A DNA stretch of 64,000 bases from Chitinophaga rupis (GTDB lineage Bacteria; Bacteroidota; Bacteroidia; Chitinophagales; Chitinophagaceae): positions 1 to 64,000 of the forward strand of contig NZ_FOBB01000013.1 of assembly GCF_900109685.1 (NCBI RefSeq). Direction: 5' to 3'. The translations under genes were made by a program, and so were the position numbers. Below the pieces are notes generated by a model, which saw only the letters and a program-made list of their open reading frames with translations, searched no databases and was not told where the DNA came from. Of this stretch, positions 17,621-25,592 are shown one piece after another (the stretch's first letter is position 1; each line of letters opens with the position of its first letter).

Positions 17621-20600
17621 TTAAAAGGACAGGTTAAGGCCCAATGTGAACGTACGTGCGATCGGGTAGTTAGTAAAATCCTCACCGGGTGTAAGCGCCG
17701 TGCTGGTGGCGTTACCAGAAACGGTTTTACGGCTCACTTCCGGGTTGGCGCCACTGTACCCTGTAAAGGTGTGCAGGTTCTGTACACCGGCATACAGCCT
17801 TGCGCCGCTGATGAACTTTGTATGTTCCAGCCATCTTTTGCTGAAGTTGTAGCCCAGCGTAATGTTCTGGATACGCATGAATGAGGAGCTTTCTATCCAG
17901 GAGGAATTTACGTCGCGATAGATCACCCTTGCGCCATTGGTAGTTGGCGTAACACCGTCGCCAGGCTGCTCCGGCGAGCGCCAGCGGTTCAGCACTTTAC
18001 GGTCCACGTTAAAGATGCCATCTATATTCAGCAGGTATTGATTAGCGGTTTTCATTACCTGTCCGCCCTGTGAGCCAACCAATACAATACCCAGGTCAAA
18101 GCCTTTATAGCTGAAATTATTCGTGAGCCCCCAGATGAACTTCGGGTTAGGATCGCCGATGATTGCAAAGTCATTCACCGGTTCTATGATACCGTTACCA
18201 TCCACATCTTTATACTTGATAGAGCCTACTACAGAGGTAACATGCTTAGGCGAGCGGTTAAGATCGTCCTGGTCTTTATAAACGCCTTCTACTACATAAC
18301 CGTAGAACAGGCCTACCGGTTTGCCTACTTCTGTAATATGCTGAAAAGAGCCTTCGCCACTGCGGCCGCTGTAAATAGGATCGTTCTTGGCATTTAATGC
18401 CAGTACCTTGTTACGGTTAAAAGCAATGTTGGCGTTAGTGGTCCATTTTAATGCACCATCCAGGTTATCGCTGCTGATGCCTATTTCAATGCCCTGGTTT
18501 TTTATTTTACCGGAGTTGATGATCACGTTCGTGTAACCGGATGACAGCGGGATCTCCGAATTGTATAACATGCCTTTGGTGATACGCCGGTAATAATCAA
18601 CCGTAAGGTTTATGCGGTTGCCGAACAGGCCTGCATCCATACCTACATCCAGCTGGGAAGATTCTTCCCAGGTAAGGTCGAAATTGCTCAGGGAAGATGC
18701 GCTTCTGCCATTGGCGATCTGGCCGCCGAAAGCATAGTTATAAGCGGCAATGTTAGACATGTAAGTGTAGTTGCCGATATTGTAGTTACCTGAAAGGCCA
18801 TAGCTGGCGCGCAGCTTCAGATCGCTGAGCCAGGAAACGCGTTTCAGGAATTCTTCTTCTGAAGCGCGCCAGGCAATAGCGCCGGAAGGGAATGTACCGT
18901 AACGGTTATTGTAACCGAAGCGGGAAGAACCATCGGAACGTACTGTTACAGTGAACAGGTATTTATCCTTCAGCGAATAATTGATCCTGCCCAGGTAAGA
19001 AAGCACGGCCCACTCCTGCACATCCTGCGAATAGGAAGGAATGGTAGCAGCAGCGCCAATAGGCTGGATCTTGTCATCCGGGTAATTGGAAGCATTGATC
19101 TGCAGGAAATCCCGGCGCTCTTTCTGCGCAGTATAACCCAATACAACGTTCAGCGCATGATCTTTGCCAAAGGTTTTATCGTAGGACAGCAACATTTCCG
19201 TGAGCCAGTTCATCGCATTGGCCTTTGACTGGGAAGAATTGGGAATGCTGGGCGGCGGGTTATTCACCCCGCCCAAAAAAGAGGGATTGAATACAAAAGT
19301 AGAGCCGTTGCCGTAGTTAACATTAAAGCTTGCCTTTGCTTTCAGCCCGTTAATGATCTCGTATTCACCATAAATATTGCCAAGGCCATTAAAGCTCTTT
19401 ACATTGGTTACGCCAAACTCCAGGGAATTCAGGGGGTTGGCAGCACTGAACATACCGGGTGAGCTGATGTAAGGTGTGCGCTGCCCGGTATTATCATACA
19501 CCGGGATCAATGGACTGAGCCAGAGGCTTTGCGTAAGCACATCGGTAAAGCTGTTCTCAAAATTGTTCACCTGCTGCGTGCTGTAGGTAGGCGCCAGGTT
19601 GAGGCCTATCTTCACTTTGCGGCCTATACGGCTTTCGATATTTGCCCGCACACTGTAGCGGTCATAACCCGTGTAACGCACTACGCCATCCTGGGTATAA
19701 TAACCTGCTGAAAAATTATATTTCGTATTCTCTGTGCCGCCGCTAACGCTAAGGGTAGTATTATGCTGCAGCGCTTTTTTCAGTACGGTGTTGTACCAGT
19801 TGGTACCTGTGCCGTATTGTTCGGGATGACGATATTCTTCCGGTATATCCGCATCGGTAGCGGTTTGCCCGCGGGATGCAAAATCATCTATAATAATATC
19901 TTTCCGGAATTGGGCAAACTCACGCGCATTCAGCATTTGCGGCCGGCCCTTTTCAGGCACTTCCTGGAAGCCGGTATTGGTGTTAAGGCTTACACGCGGC
20001 ACACCGCTTTTGCCATGTTTGGTAGTAACCACTACTACGCCGTTAGAGCCGCGGGAACCGTAGATGGCGGTGGAAGAAGCATCTTTCAGTACGGTGATGG
20101 ATTCGATGTCATCAGGGTTGATGATGTTCAGCGGACTGGCTTGCTGGTCAAAACCGGAGGACAAAGGAAAACCATCCACTACATAAAGGGGATCGCTACC
20201 TGCGCCTATTGAGCCGGAGCCCCGGATCCGCACGGCTGCGCCGCCGCCGGGTGTACCGGTTACACTGCTTACCTGCACGCCGGGCACCTGCCCGGTTAGT
20301 TTCTGATCCATACCTGCTACCGGCAGGTCCTGCAGCTGTTTGCCGCTTACATTGGCCACTGCGCCGGTAAGGTCTTTCTTTTGCTGGGTACCGTAACCGA
20401 TCACCACTACTTCGTTGAGCCCTGCAGTAGAAGTAATAAGCCGTACATTGATAACCGGCTGGCTGCCTACTTGCACACGTTTTTCATCATAGCCTATATA
20501 ATGAAAAGAAAGCACATCGCCAGTAGCAGCAGCAATGCTGAACTGCCCGCCGGCATTGGTTTGTGTGCCTTGTGACTTACCGGCTATCTGCACGGTAACA

Positions 20601-20752
20601 CCCGGCAAAGGATTGCCGGTAGAATCGGTCACCTGTCCGCTAACGGTGCTCTTTTGCTGTGCTGCAGCGGACAGGCAGCAGAGCATCAAAACCAGATTGC
20701 ATAGAAAAACAGGCCAGCGCCCTGTTTGTTTGTTGGTAATGCTGTTGTACAT
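17621..20752 (-). CDS. SusC/RagA-family TonB-linked transporter of the rhamnoside locus
   Basis: A 1043-residue outer-membrane importer. A signal peptide ends near LSAAAQQ (~33). A carboxypeptidase-regulatory-like domain (STVSGQVTDSTGNPLPGVTV) covers ~35-110. The TonB-box-like NEVVVIGYGTQQKKDLTGAV follows, then the plug (with DPLYVVDGFPL and GSRGSNGVVVVTTK), then the barrel ending in LGLNLSF. It heads the operon susC-susD-GH78, so a rhamnose-containing oligosaccharide is the likely cargo. There is no extended N-terminal signalling domain and no sigma/anti-sigma pair nearby, so the regulator must lie elsewhere. Confidence 0.96.
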   Translation of the reverse strand: MYNSITNKQTGRWPVFLCNLVLMLCCLSAAAQQKSTVSGQVTDSTGNPLPGVTVQIAGKSQGTQTNAGGQFSIAAATGDVLSFHYIGYDEKRVQVGSQPVINVRLITSTAGLNEVVVIGYGTQQKKDLTGAVANVSGKQLQDLPVAGMDQKLTGQVPGVQVSSVTGTPGGGAAVRIRGSGSIGAGSDPLYVVDGFPLSSGFDQQASPLNIINPDDIESITVLKDASSTAIYGSRGSNGVVVVTTKHGKSGVPRVSLNTNTGFQEVPEKGRPQMLNAREFAQFRKDIIIDDFASRGQTATDADIPEEYRHPEQYGTGTNWYNTVLKKALQHNTTLSVSGGTENTKYNFSAGYYTQDGVVRYTGYDRYSVRANIESRIGRKVKIGLNLAPTYSTQQVNNFENSFTDVLTQSLWLSPLIPVYDNTGQRTPYISSPGMFSAANPLNSLEFGVTNVKSFNGLGNIYGEYEIINGLKAKASFNVNYGNGSTFVFNPSFLGGVNNPPPSIPNSSQSKANAMNWLTEMLLSYDKTFGKDHALNVVLGYTAQKERRDFLQINASNYPDDKIQPIGAAATIPSYSQDVQEWAVLSYLGRINYSLKDKYLFTVTVRSDGSSRFGYNNRYGTFPSGAIAWRASEEEFLKRVSWLSDLKLRASYGLSGNYNIGNYTYMSNIAAYNYAFGGQIANGRSASSLSNFDLTWEESSQLDVGMDAGLFGNRINLTVDYYRRITKGMLYNSEIPLSSGYTNVIINSGKIKNQGIEIGISSDNLDGALKWTTNANIAFNRNKVLALNAKNDPIYSGRSGEGSFQHITEVGKPVGLFYGYVVEGVYKDQDDLNRSPKHVTSVVGSIKYKDVDGNGIIEPVNDFAIIGDPNPKFIWGLTNNFSYKGFDLGIVLVGSQGGQVMKTANQYLLNIDGIFNVDRKVLNRWRSPEQPGDGVTPTTNGARVIYRDVNSSWIESSSFMRIQNITLGYNFSKRWLEHTKFISGARLYAGVQNLHTFTGYSGANPEVSRKTVSGNATSTALTPGEDFTNYPIARTFTLGLNLSF

Positions 20753-21065
20753 AACGGGATGGGTTTAGCTGTTAGGAATGGATAAATGCAAAGAGATATC
20801 CCTGCCTTCCGGATGATGGCGGAGGCAAAACATAATGACGGTTTAAGTATGGTATTAGCTATCTGTGAAAGCTACCTGTACGCATGATAATAGTGATGAT
20901 ACCTTTTCATAACCGAGGAATTTTTAAGTGTTTTAGTTTAAATAATATGGCATGGCAGGAGATGGCTCTCCTGAATTACTGAGTACAATTTGAAGATGAG
21001 GTTAAATTAGAATAAAAATTCAGGGCAACTGTCCTATACTATCTTAATCATTGTAAAATATAAAA
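20753..21065. other. Leader/promoter region of the rhamnoside operon
   Basis: About 310 non-coding bases upstream of susC. I see a small hairpin CAGGAG-ATGGCT-CTCCTG at 20956-20973 but no exact TAnnTTTG element on the minus strand. The operon promoter must be here but I cannot place it. Confidence 0.4.
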
Positions 21066-21099
21066 AGCCCTGTTCATTCCGTACAGGATGAACAGGGCT
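21066..21099 (-). terminator. Intrinsic terminator after IMPACT/YigZ gene
   Basis: A perfect 12-bp stem AGCCCTGTTCAT / ATGAACAGGGCT around a 10-base loop. On the minus strand it is followed by TTTTTATATTTT, a good U-tract. Confidence 0.9.
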
Positions 21100-21170
21100 A
21101 TGCGCTGTACTACTTCAGCAATAGCGGATTATTGGCAATTATTGGGAACAGTCTAACGGTAAGGGCTATA

Positions 21171-21779
21171 TTACTTAACCGCTTTCAGCTCCCTCATTTC
21201 CAGCCCGTAGATCTCTTTTAAGCGCAGCAAACAAAGCTCTTTATTGGCCTTGGGTATGCCTATTTGCATGGCACAGAACAGCTGCAGTTCCTGGGAAAGA
21301 ATGGAGCAGTTATTTTGTTTTACGGTGTTGATCACTTCATTTAAGATGGTGTAGTCGAAGCTAAGCTCGTACTTTACCTCTACATTCTTCTGCACGGCGG
21401 GTATCAGCTGTAATACCAGAGCAGTGGCCATTTTGTAGGCATTGATCAAACCGGGTGCGCCCAGTAAGGTGCCGCCAAAATAACGCACTACGATCACTAA
21501 AGTATCTGTAAGCTGTTTGCTGTCTATTTGTCCCAGTATGGGTTTACCGGCCGTACCGGAAGGTTCGCCATCATCGCTGGCGCGGAACTGCAAACCATCT
21601 GTACCCAGGCGGTAAGCAAAACAGTGGTGGGTGGCTTTGGGGTGTTCTTTTTTAACAACCAGCAGACATTCTTTTACATCATCTGTATTTTTTACCGGGA
21701 AAGCGTATGCAATAAATTTACTGCCTCTGTCCTTATATTCTGCGGTGGCAGTTTTCTCAATCGTAAAATAAACTTCCAT
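21171..21779 (-). CDS. YigZ/IMPACT family protein
   Basis: A 202-residue protein of the UPF0029/IMPACT (YigZ) family. The N-terminal domain carries the conserved segments HHCFAYRLG, DDGEPSGTAGKPIL (~74-87) and VVRYFGGTLLGAPGLINAY (~104-122). The C-terminal third is the ferredoxin-like DUF1949 domain. The eukaryotic relative modulates GCN2 signalling; in bacteria the role is unproven and nucleic-acid or translation-factor binding has been proposed. It follows ribD on the same strand, separated by a family D repeat. Confidence 0.93.
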   Translation of the reverse strand: MEVYFTIEKTATAEYKDRGSKFIAYAFPVKNTDDVKECLLVVKKEHPKATHHCFAYRLGTDGLQFRASDDGEPSGTAGKPILGQIDSKQLTDTLVIVVRYFGGTLLGAPGLINAYKMATALVLQLIPAVQKNVEVKYELSFDYTILNEVINTVKQNNCSILSQELQLFCAMQIGIPKANKELCLLRLKEIYGLEMRELKAVK

Positions 21780-21787
21780 TTCTTTAG

Positions 21788-21877
21788 TGGGCAGTTGGCA
21801 GTGTGCAGTTTGCAGTCAGGCGAAGGTACATGTGGTATATATACTGCCAACTGCGGACTGCTTACTGCCAACTATTC
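21788..21877. repeat. Family D intergenic repeat (copy D1)
   Basis: Tandem words GGCAGTTGGCAGT, GTGCAGTTTGCAGT on the left and the reverse-complement words ACTGCCAACTGCGGACTGC, ACTGCCAACT on the right, around a short AT spacer. It fills the gap between ribD and the IMPACT gene. Confidence 0.85.
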
Positions 21878-22918
21878 TGTGTTTCTATAATATGTTATAT
21901 TATCCCCTTGCAGGGTTGTTTGTTCCATTAATAATGCACGGGGCAGTACCGGCGCCTTTACGCCATCGGGCAGCATGGTGCTGCCGTTAATTACCCGGGC
22001 TTCGTCCCACAGGCCGGCTTCTATAAAACGCTGTAACAGATACGCGCCCCCTTCTACCAGCACACTGTTAATATTCCTTTCATACAGGTGTTCCAGCACC
22101 TGTGGTAACAGCGGTTGCCGGAAATCTATCTGCACCGTTTCCGTAAGGCCATTTGTGCCGGATGCTTTTTCTGTAAAGAACCAGGTAGCTACGCTGCCAT
22201 CCCACAGGTGATAATGCTGCGGTGTTTTCAGCTCCCGGTCTATTACTGCGCGTACCGGGCTTTTGCCGGTCCACAGGCGGTTGTTCAGGCGGGGATCATC
22301 GGTAAGGGCGGTATTGGTGCCTACCAGTATGGCCATTTCCTCATTCCGCCAGCGGTGTACCAGCCGGTCGCTGTATTCATTGGAAATACGTACCGGCTCG
22401 CCGGTTAGCGTGGCCATAAAACCAGCCGGGCATTGCGCCCATTTGAGCACAATATAAGGCCGTTTCTTTTCATGATAGGTAAAGAAACGTTTATTCAGCT
22501 CCCGGCAGGCCCTTTCCAGCACGCCAACAGTTACCTGTATGCCGGCCTGCTGCAGCTTTTCAATGCCTTTGCCGCTTACCTGTGAAAAGGTATCGGTACA
22601 GCCGATCACCACCCTGGGAATGCCTTCTTTCACGATCCTGTCGGCACAGGGCGGCGTTTTACCATGATGCGCGCAGGGCTCCAGCGTTACATACATAGTG
22701 GATTGGGGTATGAGGTATTTATCGGCCTCCGGCACCCGTTCAATACAATCCACCTCCGCATGCGCCTGGCCATATACCCGATGGTAACCTTCACTGATAA
22801 TACGGTCCTGGTGCACCAGCAGCGCCCCTACCATGGGGTTAGGCGCTACCCGGCCGGCGCCCAGCTGGGCCAGCTGCAGGCAGCGTTGCATAAAAAGTTC
22901 GTCGTGCATAGGGTTCAT
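21872..22918 (-). CDS. ribD: Riboflavin biosynthesis deaminase/reductase RibD
   Basis: A 348-residue two-domain enzyme doing the second and third steps of riboflavin synthesis. The N-terminal deaminase has the zinc motif HAEVD (His-Ala-Glu) and PCAHHGKTPPCAD. The C-terminal reductase spans ~150-348 (YIVLKWAQCPAGFMA ... SVLVEGGAYLLQRFI). I choose the start at 22918 (MNPMHDELFMQRCL); ATG 22909 is also possible. The longer frame to 22987 would run past its promoter and into prmC. It is divergent from prmC with only 50 bases between. Confidence 0.93.
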   Translation of the reverse strand: MNPMHDELFMQRCLQLAQLGAGRVAPNPMVGALLVHQDRIISEGYHRVYGQAHAEVDCIERVPEADKYLIPQSTMYVTLEPCAHHGKTPPCADRIVKEGIPRVVIGCTDTFSQVSGKGIEKLQQAGIQVTVGVLERACRELNKRFFTYHEKKRPYIVLKWAQCPAGFMATLTGEPVRISNEYSDRLVHRWRNEEMAILVGTNTALTDDPRLNNRLWTGKSPVRAVIDRELKTPQHYHLWDGSVATWFFTEKASGTNGLTETVQIDFRQPLLPQVLEHLYERNINSVLVEGGAYLLQRFIEAGLWDEARVINGSTMLPDGVKAPVLPRALLMEQTTLQGDNITYYRNTE

Positions 22919-22941
22919 GCGCTGAACGTTGGTTATGTTTG

Positions 22942-22949
22942 CAAAAGTA
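22942..22949 (-). promoter_or_regulatory. ribD promoter -7 element
   Basis: Minus-strand TACTTTTG, an exact TAnnTTTG match, 23 bases before the chosen ribD start. It supports rejecting the longer ribD frame. Confidence 0.6.
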
Positions 22950-22968
22950 TTATTTTCAGACCATTTGC

Positions 22969-23838
22969 ATGAATATACAAGCGGCATTTACCTATATCAT
23001 CAATACCATCGCCCCTATTTATGAGCCCAGGGAAGCGGCCAACATAGCCCATATAGTGGTGGAACATATTACCGGCCTCAATAAGCTGGACCGTATTGTA
23101 TACAAAGACCGGAACCTGGACCCTGGGCAGCAAAACCGGCTGGAAGAGGCGGTGGCTGCGCTGCTGCAGCACCAGCCCGTACAATATGTAACCGGTACGG
23201 CCTGGTTTTATGGTATGGAGCTGCTGGTGAACCGCAATGTGCTGATACCCCGCCCGGAAACGGAGGAGCTGGTAGAATGGATCTTAAATGATGTGCAGAT
23301 GATACCCGCGGCAGGCCTGCAGATGCTGGATATTGGCACCGGTAGCGGCTGCATTCCCCTGGCTTTAAAACAGGCACTGCCGGCAGCCAGCGTATGGGGT
23401 ATTGATGTGAGCGACGGCGCTTTAACCATTGCAAAGGCCAATGCCGCCAAACAGCAGCTGGATGTACATTTTACGCAGGTAAATGTGCTGGATGAGGAAG
23501 CAACAGCGGCCTTGCCTTTATTTAATATTATTGTGAGCAACCCTCCCTACATTAAGCAAAGCGAACGTTTGGGTATGCAGCAGCAGGTACTGGATTATGA
23601 ACCTTCCTTAGCGTTGTTTGTGCCGGATGAAGATGCCTTATTGTTTTACCGCCGTATTGTACAACTGGCTGGCAGCAAGCTTTCCAAAGGAGGCGCTTTA
23701 TACTTTGAGATCAATGAAGCATTAGGGGCGGAAGTAGTGACCTTAATGGGAAAGGAAGGGTTTGCCAATGTGCAGCTGCGGCAGGATATTTTCGGAAAAG
23801 ACCGCATGGTGAAGGGGGAAAACCTGCGCGATGTGTAG
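22969..23838 (+). CDS. prmC: Peptide chain release factor N5-glutamine methyltransferase
   Basis: A 289-residue SAM-dependent methyltransferase that methylates the Gln of the GGQ motif in release factors RF1/RF2. The N-terminal helical domain recognises the factor. The SAM motif is LDIGTGSGCIPLAL (~117-130), and the catalytic NPPY motif is in IVSNPPYIK (~190-198). I choose ATG 22969 (MNIQAAFTY) because an ATG 10 codons upstream would overlap the ribD promoter. Confidence 0.95.
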   Translation: MNIQAAFTYIINTIAPIYEPREAANIAHIVVEHITGLNKLDRIVYKDRNLDPGQQNRLEEAVAALLQHQPVQYVTGTAWFYGMELLVNRNVLIPRPETEELVEWILNDVQMIPAAGLQMLDIGTGSGCIPLALKQALPAASVWGIDVSDGALTIAKANAAKQQLDVHFTQVNVLDEEATAALPLFNIIVSNPPYIKQSERLGMQQQVLDYEPSLALFVPDEDALLFYRRIVQLAGSKLSKGGALYFEINEALGAEVVTLMGKEGFANVQLRQDIFGKDRMVKGENLRDV

Positions 23839-23962
23839 TACTTTTTCCTAGGCAGTGAGGCCTTGTTACCACAGTATTTTACGGCTGTTTTTGCTGCTAG
23901 GAGGGGAAACTTTAATTAATCATATTGGCATGATAATGGTGCATATTTAATCAAACGGACAT

Positions 23963-24035
23963 TGATTTCCTAATTCACCTTATCCGTTTCCCTAAAAAGA
24001 AACAGTGATAAAAAACGAAAGGAATAAATGTTCTG
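23963..24035. repeat. Structured direct repeat, copy 1 of 2
   Basis: A 73-base unit starting TGATTTCCTAATTCACCTTATC and containing AAAAAACGAAAGGAATAA. Internal pairing TTATC/GATAA and GTTTC/GAAAC forms a small hairpin. Copy 2 (24047-24120) is about 75 percent identical by eye and begins 84 bases later. Confidence 0.7.
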
Positions 24036-24046
24036 AAAAGGAACGG

Positions 24047-24120
24047 TGATGTCCTAATTAACCTTATCTTCTTTCCTTGTAAAAGGGGGAAGGTAAAAAA
24101 CAAAAGGAATAAGCGTTCCG
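24047..24120. repeat. Structured direct repeat, copy 2 of 2
   Basis: Starts TGATGTCCTAATTAACC and ends with AAAAAACAAAAGGAATAAGC. Here the stem is made by different bases (ACCTT/AAGGT, CTTTCC/GGGGGAAG) in the same place as the hairpin of copy 1, so the fold seems kept while the bases change. Confidence 0.7.
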
Positions 24121-24227
24121 ACCCTAAGAGGTCGATGAGAAAGTTAAAAAAATGAAGGCGATGAAGTTTGCAAAAATTGTAGTTTCACCTCCATCATTAA
24201 ACTGATCATCGATCTCTTTTTTTATGC

Positions 24228-24638
24228 CTATTCTTTCCGGTTTGGATTTGCGGTAGCCAGTACTACTTTAGCCCCAATTTCCCGCGCTACTTCCATTACT
24301 TTTACAATATCTTCTACGGGCACAGATCTTTCCGCATTTATTACAATGGTGGGATCTACATTTTCGCGGGCAATGGCCGGCACCAGCATTTGCTTCAGGC
24401 TTTCAAAAGGTATTTTATTGGTGCCAATGTAAAACTCTCTTTTATCGTTAATGCTTACCACTACTGTTTGTTTAGCCTTGGTGTTACTCTTGGCTTTAGG
24501 CAGGGTAAGTTTAATAACGTTGGGATTAGCCAGGGTAGATACGATCAGGAAGAACAGCAGCAGAATGAACAAAATATCGTTCAAGGCCGAATTATGCAGC
24601 TCCACCTGCCGTTTTCCTCTTCTATCTCGTAAATTCAT
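24228..24638 (-). CDS. ExbD/TolR-family biopolymer transport protein
   Basis: A 136-residue inner-membrane protein. A short cytoplasmic N-terminus (MNLRDRRGKRQVELHNSALN) leads into one membrane helix (DILFILLLFFLIVSTLA, ~21-37) with the conserved Asp21 that carries protons. A periplasmic domain follows (~45-136). With the ExbB/TolQ-like partner encoded just upstream it would use the proton-motive force to energise TonB (needed by the SusC importers) or the Tol system. A family A repeat lies between the two genes, which is odd for an obligate pair. Confidence 0.92.
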   Translation of the reverse strand: MNLRDRRGKRQVELHNSALNDILFILLLFFLIVSTLANPNVIKLTLPKAKSNTKAKQTVVVSINDKREFYIGTNKIPFESLKQMLVPAIARENVDPTIVINAERSVPVEDIVKVMEVAREIGAKVVLATANPNRKE

Positions 24639-24644
24639 GAGTAT

Positions 24645-24731
24645 GATTTTAGATCTTAGATTTTAGATTTTAGATTTGATGAAAGCGGATACCTGCCCAA
24701 ATCTAAAATCGTAAATCTACAATCGTAAATT
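24645..24731. repeat. Family A intergenic repeat (copy A2)
   Basis: Fills the gap between exbB-like and exbD-like genes. Left: TTTTAGATCTTAGA and repeated TTTTAGAT words. Spacer: GATGAAAGCGGATACCTGCC. Right: AAATCTAAAATCGTAAATCT, then CAATCGTAAAT. The TAA stop of the exbB-like gene lies in the right arm. Confidence 0.85.
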
Positions 24732-25446
24732 ATCTTGTTGGTTCCTGTAAGATATCAATAAACTCTGCGGATGCAGCTTCCATCTTATTGATCACTTTAT
24801 CTATCTGCGCATTCAGGAAGCTGTAACAGATGTATGCTACGATACCGATTATTAACCCGGTAGCAGAGGTGATCATTTTTACGTAGATACCGCCGGCGAT
24901 GGTGCCCAGGGTAATATCAGAGGTAATGGAGATGTTGAAGAAGGTCTGGATCATACCGGCAATGGTACCCAGGAACCCGAACATAGGCGCTATACCGGAT
25001 ATAATAGCCAGTATCACCAGGTTCTTTTCCATTTTATAGATCTCCAGCTTACCTACGTTCTCCATTGATTTCTCAATGTTCTCAATGGGCTTGCCTATAC
25101 GTTGTATGCCTTTATCTATCATACGGGCAATTGGGCTGGCCGTATTTTTTGAGATAGAACGCGCTGCCTGCATGTTGCCGCTGGTAATATGGTCGCGGAT
25201 CATGGGCATAAAATTGTTTTCCAGCTTACCTGCCTTGGAGATGGTGATATATCTTTCTACAAACACAAATACCGCTATAAGGGATAAGATGCCCAGCGGG
25301 ATCATTAGCACACCTCCTTTCATCAACAGGTCCAGCAAACGTATCTGCTGATCGGCCGTGGCTGCGGCATTGGCAGCTGTGGCCACCGTATCAGCCTTGG
25401 GGGTCAGTAAAGAATCCTGCAATAATGTAACAAGTCCTAATAGCAT
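24730..25446 (-). CDS. MotA/TolQ/ExbB-family proton channel protein
   Basis: A 238-residue inner-membrane protein with three membrane helices: ~40-62 (GGVLMIPLGILSLIAVFVFV), ~143-165 (LVILAIISGIAPMFGFLGTI) and ~185-210 (GTIAGGIYVKMITSATGLIIG). The GFLGTIAGMI motif in helix 2 is the family hallmark. An N-terminal hydrophobic stretch followed by an Ala/Thr-rich linker suggests an extra signal-like segment, seen in many Bacteroidota ExbB proteins. It forms the proton channel with the downstream ExbD-like protein. A TACTTTTG element lies just upstream. Confidence 0.92.
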   Translation of the reverse strand: MLLGLVTLLQDSLLTPKADTVATAANAAATADQQIRLLDLLMKGGVLMIPLGILSLIAVFVFVERYITISKAGKLENNFMPMIRDHITSGNMQAARSISKNTASPIARMIDKGIQRIGKPIENIEKSMENVGKLEIYKMEKNLVILAIISGIAPMFGFLGTIAGMIQTFFNISITSDITLGTIAGGIYVKMITSATGLIIGIVAYICYSFLNAQIDKVINKMEAASAEFIDILQEPTR

Positions 25447-25466
25447 GTACTGATTTTTAAACCTTG

Positions 25467-25474
25467 CAAAAGTA
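25467..25474 (-). promoter_or_regulatory. exbB-like promoter -7 element
   Basis: Minus-strand TACTTTTG, exact TAnnTTTG match, 20 bases before the start codon. Confidence 0.6.
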
Positions 25475-25521
25475 TTAAATTAAGATACAATAAGTTAACG
25501 GAAACGAACGAAAATTAGTAT

Positions 25522-25592
25522 ATAGTTGGCAGTTTGCAGTTGGCAGTCATTGTACTACGGACTGCAAACTGCCAACTAACGACTGCCAACTA
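25522..25592. repeat. Family D intergenic repeat (copy D2)
   Basis: Left arm AGTTGGCAGTTTGCAGTTGG, right arm with ACTGCAAACTGCCAACT and GACTGCCAACTAG, separated by about 13 bases. The last bases of the right arm are the TAG stop codon of pepT, so the repeat touches the coding sequence. Confidence 0.88.

Larger units (their letters stand above)
23839..24227. other. 389-base convergent region with duplicated structured element
   Basis: No protein gene. It holds two imperfect direct copies of about 73 bases (given separately). After them, at about 24127-24221, a long imperfect hairpin has inner arms around AATGAAGGCGATGAA and TTTCACCTCCATCATT, and outer arms AGAGGTCGATGAGA and GATCATCGATCTCT followed by TTTTTTT. 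The T-run makes this a likely terminator for rightward transcription from prmC. Confidence 0.6.
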
